Below, in pieces: positions 55,501-64,000 of a DNA stretch of 64,000 nucleotides; the first letter of the stretch is position 1, and each line of letters opens with the position of its first letter. The stretch is from Yamagishiella unicocca (taxonomy: Eukaryota; Chlorophyta; Chlorophyceae; Chlamydomonadales; Volvocaceae). Location of the stretch: the NCBI GenBank assembly GCA_003116995.1, contig BDSL01000063.1, forward strand, positions 434,001-498,000, written 5' to 3'. Both the position numbers and the translations under genes were made by a program. The notes below the pieces were generated by a model. That model did not search any database. It saw only the letters and a list, made by a program, of their open reading frames with translations, and was not told the DNA's origin.

Positions 55501-56274
55501 CTGTTGAATCCTGCCACCATCGGCGATCTCTGCCTGGGCCCAGCCTCGAACCAGTGGTGAGTGGGTGTAGATAGTTGGGAGCAAGGGAGGACTGGTTTTT
55601 TTAATTATGCTCTACTTTTTCCTTGTCATGTCCTAACACCGGCATAGCCAATTTTTGGGCACTAGTCGTGGTTAGGGTGCGGTTCAAGTAACGTGAATGA
55701 GGGCAAGGGTTAAGAGTGGAACACCTCACGAGTGAGGTACGGCGCATTGACAAATAAAGGAATTCGTATTTGTCCGTCAGAAAATTTCCGACAGTTGGTA
55801 GTAGCTGGTTCACAATAGGAGCCGAAGGGATAGGGTGCGCACATCGGACCCACTTAGCATTCGCCACATTCCCGGCCGTCTTAGTGTACCCTCTCGCACG
55901 AGGTGCCCAGTTACAAAACGTGTCACGGCAGTGCCGAGTATCTGTTGCCCCACAAGTAACAGTCTGCGAGTCGGTCGGGAGTCACCCGGGTCAGGTCGGT
56001 CGGGGGTCACCCGGGTCAGCACCCCGAAGAGATAGCGACTTGCGGCGTTCATCTGTTTGTCACCCCGTCTGTCTTCAACCTGGTCAGTTGTAGCCTGGGC
56101 GTTTTCAACAGCGTATGTTTCAGGCCTGGAGTCCGCCAATCACGTTCGGTAGAAAAGCACAGGAAGTACGGCGGGATGCTAAGTTTTGCCACCCTAAGTG
56201 CCAACTGCTGGTTTCGGAACCTTTTTTTGCGCACTTGCCCTGTTGCCGGCTTTCTGACAACCCCACAACCCTGA
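52582..56274 (+). CDS. Pherophorin (extracellular-matrix glycoprotein)
   Basis: Eight exons: 52582-52631, 52941-53163, 53571-54607, 54764-54893, 54992-55040, 55207-55320, 55415-55556, 56088-56274; phases close. The first intron interrupts a signal peptide (MVRVHLQFVAVALLVTW joined to AVGSHA, cleavage near HA/QG). The N-terminal pherophorin domain (FPFFQCINRNGAYAF, GGRYCFTVKIQDC, CCQADL, AEICITLLP, SLDCCP) is followed by a hydroxyproline-rich rod of about 100 residues of PPSP/SPPP (53900-54200). A second Cys-rich pherophorin domain comes next (CSYIQEFV, CGVFNSQ, CSAQLDGYGVTV, CLYVQKDAVC, YCFTIGL, NWSKAQANGGSVC). The protein is secreted into the cell wall or matrix. Exon 7 uses a non-CAG acceptor. 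The last exon is uncertain: after CSLGVFNS it lacks the usual CCP ending and adds about 50 unfamiliar residues. Confidence 0.9.
53900..54200 (+). repeat. Coding SPPP/PPSP repeat
   Basis: Mainly a 12-bp CCTCCTCCCTCG-type unit encoding S-P-P-P, with variants CCGCGACCG at the start. It encodes the rigid hydroxyproline-rich rod of the pherophorin. The minus-strand Arg/Glu-rich frame across it is a shadow. Confidence 0.92.
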
Positions 56275-59100
56275 ACCCGTCCCCCAAACGCCTTACGCAG
56301 CTATATCAGCCTTTTCAACAGTGCTAAGACTAGCTGCTGTCCAGTCTACCGTTCCGGCATTGAAGCGCCATAGATGTCATGCCCTCCGGCATTGGGCTGG
56401 AGACGAGCTGCCTGGGTCGGTGACGGTAATGGCAGACAAGTACTTGCTTGCGCTTTGGGCACGCACGCTACGGCACGGATGGCGCGGTACGGCCACACGC
56501 AGTAAGGGCATAATATACTTGTATGCATGTCTGCATCGGCGCGTCCTCAGTCATTTATCGCGTATAGTTTTTTGAAATGCATTCCTGCAAGCAATCGTAG
56601 TAAAGCTACGTACCTCGTCGTAACTCTAGCAGGTTGTTCAGGCGACGCAGTGTGGCACCGATATTTATAACCATAATTGGAAGTAGCTTCGGTGCGGCGT
56701 ATAGGAACGATTGGTAGGCCTCTGTACATGGAGCATTGCCGAGGGGCACACCTTGTTGTGCATCTTCCTGTTGAAATAGTCTATATTGGGTTAGCATAAA
56801 GAGGTGTTGTTATGGTTTACAGTGGAGATGCATCGTGGCAACGTATCACCCACCATGATCATCGCGAAACATAGGTTTTTATTTGGGGCAGATGAGGGGA
56901 TAATCTGTCCCATGCTGCTCCATTTCAAGTTAATCGCGCGGATTCAGGATCCTGGGTCCACGGGCTCCAAAGAGCTGTTCCACCCGTGTTGACGGTTGTA
57001 TCTGGCGTCATGCCAATGTGCAAATGACACGGAGATGTGGACCAAGGAAAAGCAGGAGTTGTAACCCGAAGAGAATTCACTAATTGTCGTGCATTTTTGA
57101 AACATCGCCTCCAATGTCGCTTCGTACTTTGAACTGCACCTAGCGCACACTTGTAACGTCATTAACACTTTGTGTTTACAACTCAGCGTCGATCTATCTG
57201 TTATGGGTACCGATTGATTTGGTGCCAGGACAACCGGTAACCGTGCTTGCACAGAGGCACGGAGCGAAGCATGGCACTGTATCGACGTCGCACGCACGCA
57301 GACGTTGGCGAAACGACTTAATTCCATGTTTCGTAAGACCAGGTATTGTCAGCATGACGTAGCCAGCTGTCGGCGATTTGATAGGCACCCCTGCTTTTGC
57401 GTCTACGGTACATGCTCTTTCGTACCTGTACATGCTCTTACGTATCGGAGCGATGCATGGGCACTGAACAGGTGTCACACGCATGCACTTATAAGGGAAA
57501 TGACATGTGTACGCAAGTAAAACCAGCAACCTGCGGACGGAATGCTGCCCGTGCATGCTCCTACCGGTACCGGTACCCGTGCATGGGCCCACGGGTTTTT
57601 ACCCTAAACTAGACGCTAATAAGTTGATCCATAGGCTAATAAGTTGATCCGTTGGCACCAATCAACTAATTAGCGGCTCACATCCGAACAAACCGACAAA
57701 GCCTGCATTATCAGGGAATACTCGCGCAAATAAATGTGCATTGTCGCGGTATGTGCAACCTAAAGCTTCAGTTACTGGCGTGCGTCGTGCGACACGTATT
57801 GCTTCGTTTTGATTCAGGTGCCTCAGGCGTAAATCAGCATTTCTTCAGTCCTTGTAGCCTTTCCACACCTATGATTCGCCATGTTGCCAGGTACTTAATG
57901 AAGGATAATAAAGTTGCTTACACCCTGCTTAACGCGCATACCAGCGAGCCTCCCGTGGCGGAGCGGAAAAGGCTAGGCGCGGCTCAAGTAGGACTTGCGG
58001 AGATCAGTCGACTGTTTTCGCGTCCTGTCTGCGCGAGCTGGCGTGTTATTATGTTACATTCGAGTCGCGATGCCTGGATAAATTCCGCAGAGCACATTCT
58101 GACCTTCTGTTGCGCCATGGGGGACCAATGTACATCACCTTCCTCACCGCACCGCCATAAGTTACCGTACGTACCGACCACAAGCGTTTCGAGTTCCAAG
58201 ACAAACGCACAACTGACACTCCCAATGCCTCTATAACATACTGGGTTGCACTGGCCACGATTCCAATGTAGCGCACCCAGACCGACTCCCACTCACCGCA
58301 GGGTCGGGGGCGCGGAGGCTAAAAGAATGCGCGTTTCCACGCAGACATGCGCGTGTTAAGGTCTACCGAACCCGTAAACCGCGATCTACTAGAGTGCGCT
58401 TCTCCAAGCCTCACATGCTGGGACGTCGTGCCCACCTCTCGTGTCGCGCTACCACCTCCCGTGTCGCGCCACCACCTCCCGTGTCGCGCCACCACGCCCA
58501 AAGCCCTCGCTCCATCCTCCTCCACGTCGTCCACACCTCTTCCCCGCCGCGGTCAGCACGAGCCGCAAGCACGCCGCGCTGATTTACCCCTACCTCCATA
58601 ACAACTGCTGCGCTTACGGGTCACAAGCCTCCAGCACACCGAGCGCACTGCAAATATCCTTCACCTCCACCACTTCCACCCGTAAGCGCCCAGAGGCTAC
58701 TAACATTTAACAACCCCTTTCCCTCTGTCAGCTCTACTTGCGCCGCAGCAAAGAGCTCCAACGGCACGACACCGCGCCCACCGGTAGTTTGCAAACAACA
58801 GACCTCGCTTCGCACAGCGGCACCACAGCCACCGCACGCCTCCTGCACCACACCACACCGAACACCCACACAATGACGAGGACACGGGCCGCACCTCCCG
58901 CGGCGCCCACTTTTTTCCCCATCCCTGCCCACGCGCCCCGCAACGCCACGCCCCGCCACCTGGCGGGGTCCGGGTCCTTTCCGCGAGGCCACCGCGCTGC
59001 GCTGCACCACTCCGCTCCGCTCCGGAACCAACCAGCTAGCCAGCCCTCCCTGCAGCTGCGTGCGACGTGCTTTCGAACGTTGACGTGCGCCCGTGGTCGA
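56275..59100. other. Intergenic region, no gene seen
   Basis: It holds short direct repeats: a 19-20-bp doublet CTAATAAGTTGATCC at 57614-57650 and three copies of CCACCTCCCGTGTCGCGC-type units at 58440-58500. The nearest plus-strand TGTAA after the pherophorin is at 57060-57064. Minus-strand TGTAA (TTACA at 58054-58058) could serve the kinase-like gene. The ORFs at 58347-58710 and 58738-59370 have no family signature. Confidence 0.4.
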
Positions 59101-62100
59101 TCACACCTCCAGGACCACGTTGTCGTACCCCTGCTCCGCGACCAGTCCGTCGAAGAAGGACAGCACCGCGTCGCGCCGCGACAGCAACGCCGCCACCTCC
59201 TCGTCAGTGATGACGCCGTGAAGTGCAGAGCGCAGCGAGGGGCCGTCCAGGAAGCGCAGCCGCAGGTACGTACGCGCGGAGATGTGGCGCGTCGGGCCTT
59301 TCATTGGTGGGAGGAAGGGCAGACAGGAGACAACAGGGGAAAGTTGGCAAAGGAGGAAGAAAATACATAAATACATAAATAATTAATACAACAACTGGAG
59401 GGGGCGAGTTTTCGGGGTAGGTGGGGGCCGGCGGGCGACGGGGCAGGTGATCAGAGGGGAAATGTTTGCTGTTTGCAAGGCCACAAGTAAGAGGCGGGCG
59501 GGGCGATACATCGCGCCCATTCACGTGACGTCGTCGTCTATGTGCAAGGCCTGTGACACGTCAGGGCGCCGCCCCCACGCATTCCTCGCGGCTCCATCGC
59601 GTGTCGCGGCAGTGGGACCACCGTACGACGACATACGGCCAGTGAGACCTTCCTGTCCAAATACCGCCGTACATGGGAAGCAACGGGATCGTCTGGGCGT
59701 AAAAAAAAACCCTCAACCTCCTGTCGGCGGACAGAGCTCCCACCGCCGAGCCAGCTACCCACCCACCCACGCACGGACCCTTCCACCCACCTGTCAGGAA
59801 GGCGTTTTCGTGGTCCAGGCACACGAAGGCGTCTTGCCGGAAGCCAGCTGCGTGGTCGATCAGCACCGGGCTCATGCGCCCGCGCCAGGCGGGGGGGCCG
59901 CCGCCGCCCTTCTGGCTTGGCTGCGTCTGCGGCTGCGGCGCATAGTCGCCGTCGGCCCAGTGCTCCGCGTACAAGAAGTGACCCGCGTGGCGGTCGCTGT
60001 TCTGGAGGAGCACGTCCTGCGGAGCGGTTGTGAGCCGTTGGAATGTTGATTTGGTGGTTTTTCGGTTGAGGCGTTACGATGGGGGAAGGCGAAGGGAGCG
60101 CGGCACTGCTGTCCAGCGCTGTGCGGGTCACCATTGCAGGCAGCGTCACGGCATTAGTGCGCTCACCCCCCACAGCTACCACCACCCAGCAAGAGCGCGC
60201 CCACTTTCCAATTGTCTCGCTTCCTTGCTTGGAAAATCCGCAGACGTGGACTGGACTCGTGTCCTATCCTACCGGACGGACCCCTGCCAGGGGAGTGGTG
60301 CCGGCTGTAGGCCGCGACTACCCTCGGGGACAAATGCAACGGGGGACGCCTCCTATTATCTGTAGCATCTCAAGCTCAGAAGGGCGCGCTGTTCCCTGCC
60401 AGGCTCCCCCCCGCGTACGCTACGCGTACGGTACTGCACTATGCACCTCCAGCCAGCTTTCGCATGCCGCTACGCGGCCGGCCAGCAAGCCGGCTAACGA
60501 GCAAACCTCCCCGCTTATCACGCTCTCCTCCCTCCCTCCCTGCCTTCCTACCCGCCTGCCTGCCTGCAGGCCTCCGTCCCTCCCTCCCGGCGTCCAGGCC
60601 TTCCATCCTCCTCCCTCCCTCCCTCCCCGACACTCGTCCCTCCCGCCCCCTCTCCCTCCCGCCCTGGCCTCCACGACTCCCACCAGGATGCGCGTGTCGC
60701 TGAGCAGCACCGGCCCGGGCACGCTCCACTCCTGCATGGGCACCGTGTTGAGCTGCCGCGCGGCGCTGCACCAGTAGATGAAGGCGCCACCTGCGCACAC
60801 CGCACACACCCTCGACGTGAGCAACATTTGTCCTACTCGATACAGCACTGGTAGAGCTAGGACGGGCGGTGGGTTAACCCGGTGGCCGCTGGGCGGCAGT
60901 CAGAGCTGATGGGCAGCTGCGGCGGCATGTAGGTTTTACCGAGAAAGAAAGCCGGCTGAACAAAGCACATATCATAGCCTCTCTACCTCGCAAGGTGCTC
61001 CCTGGGCGCATAAGCCCGCCCGACGCGCACTAGTACAGCCGGCCTCGTCAACTCGAACCTGCGCGTGACGGCCACGTTCGCAACACCAGCCCCGCCGAAC
61101 GTGCGACGCCGATATTGCCACCCAAACACGCCACACATGCCGCCGCCTGCGCCCCCCCACCCCCAAAACACGCGTCGCCTTCTGCTCCGACCCCCGCCTT
61201 CTGCTCCGACCCCCGTACAGTGCGCCCACACGCCCCCTCACTGAAACCCTAGCCCCGATGCACATCCGCCCACCCGCCCTACCACACCCGCCCTCCCGCC
61301 CCTGCCCTCCCCCACCCACCCGACGGGTAGTGCGTCCAGTCCACGTCGCAATCCTGCCGCATCACTGCGGGGGGAACCACGTCCATGCCCAGCAGCAGGT
61401 TGAGCTGGTAGGCCGCCACCTCGATGGGCACCCGGTGCCAGCCCTCGCAGTCGCCCTCCACCCGCGGCTTGAATGCGGCGCGGACCCTGCAGCAGCGGCA
61501 GCAGCGGCAGCAGCGGGCGGAGCAGCAGGGCCGGAGTTCAGCAGGGGGGCACGGGACTGGTACACCACGACACATCCCTTCCTCGACGTCCGCATGAAGC
61601 CTTCCTTGCGCCAGGTCCACTTTCCGGCCGATGTGCAGGGTTGCGGCTAAGGTTCATGGTGAGCTGGGCGCAAAATACGGTTGGTTCAGGCACGCCGGGC
61701 TGAAGGACGCCCCGCTGCACTCACTTCTTTCCGGTCGCCTTGTCCTCTAGCGTCACCAGGTAGCTCACGTGTCCGAAACCTGCGACCCCGGCCCAAGAAA
61801 GCAGTGCGTTAAGAGCCTCACATCACGTGGGAGAGGTGAGCGTCTCTTGATGTGCCCGGGTTTACAGCAAGCTGCGGGAACCAAGCACATGACCAGCTGC
61901 GCTGTTCTCGCGCTGTACAGCGAGCGGATCGGTTTCTGCTCTTGAAGCATGATACTGGCCTGCAACTGCCGCGCGCCCACGCCTCCCATCCGTTTGCCCC
62001 GCTGGGCCTGTCGTTTTGGTGCCGTCACGGCTGCCCTTCCATCCGCTTACGAGTGCCGAGTGCCCTCGCGTTTCGCTTGAATTGGATGCACTCGCGCTTC

Positions 62101-63978
62101 AGGCGCAATGCAACGACAGCGTAAAAGGGTGTAGCGGCACAACACACTTCAGCTCGCACGCTTCGATGCTAAACTTTATCAAAACGCTAGCTGACACATA
62201 AACAGCTGCTGCACTAACAAGGTTCTTTCCTTATCCGCTTGCTTGGTAAGCAATCATTGCCCAACGCACCCAGGGCAACGCACCCAGGGCAACTCAACCC
62301 AGGGCAACCTCACCGTTCTCCATGCGCTTAGCGTCCCTGATGGTGCCGTCCTGCAGCATGGTGCACACGAAACCGTGACGCTCCTCGCGCACTGCTGACA
62401 AGCTGGACTGCCGGTTCAGAGCCGACACCGCGTCCGCTGCGGCGTCCCGCACCGCCAGCCAGGCCAGCTCCTCCAGCTCGTTGGGCGCCACGTGGAGGCG
62501 CGTGTCGGTCAGCCTGGCAGTCCAGGGAGGGAGGCAGTACCGCGGGGGAAGGGGAAAGGCGGAAGGGGGTTAGGGAAAGGTGGAAGGGGGTTAAGGAAAG
62601 GCGGAAGGGGGTTAAGGAAAGGCGGAAGGGGGTTAGGGAAAGGCCGCAAGGCGGAAGGAGGTAAGGAGAGGCGGAAGGGGTTAAGGAAAGGGGAATGCAC
62701 GACAAGCAACTGGTTTGGAACCGAGGGGTGTCACGGGGTCGGCTCATGCTTAACTGCGGCGTGCAGGATATCGCTGTCAGTATGGCATCCTGGGGATTAC
62801 GTCATCGACGGGCACGCGGGTCGCCTGTGAGACCTGCTCGCGGCCCAGCAGGTTATGAAAGTCGCCAACGCCTGACAGTGCCCGCACAACGTCCTGTCAG
62901 GGCAACATGGACCCAGAGATTCCGCGTCTGCATAGAGCCGAGGACCTTTCGACGCAGCTGCATTTCGTCCCCAAGAGTCTCCGGAGAAGTGCACCCTGTT
63001 CCGCACCCTGTATGCAGCCATATCCCCAAGCAAGCAACTGCCATGCCTTTTAACCGTACTTGCAATCAACCCCAGGGCCCAGAACACCTCTAACTAGGGT
63101 CCGCGCAACACCTACTTGACTGTTGTCCTGAGCGTGACGACGCAAGAGTTGGTGGTCGTGTCCTTCTCCACTGCCGTGGTGGTGCAGCAGATGCTGCCCG
63201 GATGAGTTTCCGCGCAGTGCTCATCAATTTCGGCATCGGGGTTCGTCGCTGACAGAGATGAGGATGCATCGTCCCCAAACCTCAGCGGGTATGGCGCCGC
63301 GAAGTCGTTCGACTGGCGTGTCGCGTGCGTCGCGTGCTGCGACGAGGCTGCGGCACTGGCGCCCCGCAAGGGTGCCGTGTTACACGAGGATGCACCAGCA
63401 GCTCCGTGCGAGGAGTTCCTCTCCGCAACCGGACTTGAGGAAGTGCCCGGCGACCCCGATGTGCCGCTGACGACAGGACTGCAGAAAAAGTTGCGTAACC
63501 GTGGCCATACATTAAGGGAACATTCTCTCAAAGTAACTACTCCCCAAGGTATAGGGCAAGGCTGGGTCACACTGTTGCGCAAGGAAGACAGAACATACCT
63601 GCGAGGCTCCGGCGAGCCTGCTCGGTGCGATGGAGTGGAGTCCAAAGCTTTCCTTGCTGAAAACTTTGCGTCCGGTGAAGATGTTCCGGTTGCTGCCACT
63701 GGTCTCCGCAACTCCGTGGACCGGTCCTCAAGAGCAGCCGGGGACCCCGGCCTGCTCCAGGAAAAGGGCTGATCAGCTGCTGTGCAACGTTCGTGGAGAC
63801 TTAAAAGCAGCGGCGCATCGGCGTCGACAGGAGCCGGAACGCTTCCAATGTCAACTACCGGGGCGGCCGACCCCGCAGCAGGATTGGTCCATCCTCTACC
63901 AGACAATGTTTGGCGTCGTTTGCTAGATGCTGGAAACACAACCAGCCCCTGCCGAAAGCCTAGCGTCTTGGTGAACAT
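59101..63978 (-). CDS. Predicted atypical (FAM20/HipA-like) kinase-fold protein
   Basis: Eight exons join in phase to 564 residues if ATG 63978 is the start (only 22 bp from the edge, so it may be 5'-partial): 63978-63599, 63478-63116, 62513-62314, 61779-61725, 61486-61320, 60790-60684, 60016-59791, 59297-59101. The N-terminal 250 residues are Ser/Ala-rich. The kinase-like part has a Gly loop (GGFGHVSYLV), the lysine strand AAFKPR, the helix IEVAAYQLNLLLGMDVVPP, a hinge-like FIYWC, the catalytic-like DVLLQNSDRHAGHFL and a metal-binding LIDHAAGF. The C-terminal helices SARTYLRLRFLD and EEVAALLSRRDAVLSFFDGL follow. The NxDRH...LID pattern is shared by FAM20, HipA and PI3/4-kinase-type enzymes. 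The substrate, and whether it is secreted, cannot be told. Confidence 0.62.
60535..60670. repeat. CTCC-rich low-complexity tract
   Basis: Runs of CTCC/CTGC in the intron between the 60790-60684 and 60016-59791 exons of the kinase-like gene. They have no coding meaning. Confidence 0.7.
62263..62309. repeat. 15-bp tandem repeat
   Basis: About three copies of CGCACCCAGGGCAA with variants lie at the start (gene sense) of the intron that follows the 62513-62314 exon. Confidence 0.8.
62560..62693. repeat. 21-22-bp purine-rich tandem repeat
   Basis: About six units of AGGAAAGGCGGAAGGGGGTTA lie in the long intron upstream (gene sense) of the 62513-62314 exon. On the minus strand they form a long pyrimidine tract leading to the acceptor at 62514. 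Confidence 0.9.
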
Positions 63979-64000
63979 GATTGCCACCACCAGCGCACTT

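Overview
The window looks like nuclear DNA of a volvocine green alga (Chlamydomonas/Gonium/Volvox group). The strongest evidence is a pherophorin gene, an extracellular-matrix family typical of Volvocales. It is supported by GC-rich, intron-dense genes, long Ala/Gly/Gln/Pro homopolymer stretches, TGTAA polyadenylation signals and a short TTTTAGGG-type tract. The species cannot be named. Exons were joined by hand, using splice sites and reading phase; where I give an exon list, the phases close.

0-15 kb: a minus-strand F-box gene ending in a phloem-protein-2 (PP2)-like domain (1951-7167) is divergent from the cytosolic ribosomal protein L5 gene (8937-11165). A conserved-looking glycine-zipper/coiled-coil protein of unknown function follows (11661-14308). 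It converges on an intronless plastid thioredoxin m gene (15333-15758, minus).

15-37 kb: a very long low-complexity protein gene (about 17495-25213) converges on a small two-exon gene of unknown function (25917-26610, minus). Divergent from that gene is plastid malonyl-CoA:ACP transacylase (27095-36169, seven exons). Its introns hold a 43-bp satellite and an intact Penelope-like reverse transcriptase. A 32-bp array beside the retroelement resembles the exon 3/intron 3 junction of the host gene.

37-47 kb: a minus-strand BIM-like bHLH factor with a GC-AG intron inside its DNA-binding domain (38040-39709) and a 91-residue orphan ORF are followed by a gene-poor stretch. It contains fragments of one dispersed repeat family. 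One fragment is split by a 129-bp insertion with a 7-bp target duplication.

47-64 kb: a DUF455 ferritin-like protein (47520-50853, minus, 5' end unresolved), the pherophorin (52582-56274) and a predicted atypical (FAM20/HipA-like) kinase (59101 to the right edge, minus).

The genes do not form one pathway. Thioredoxin m and the transacylase act in the chloroplast, L5 in the ribosome and the pherophorin in the cell wall. The most unusual features are the intronic repeats and the retroelement insertion.
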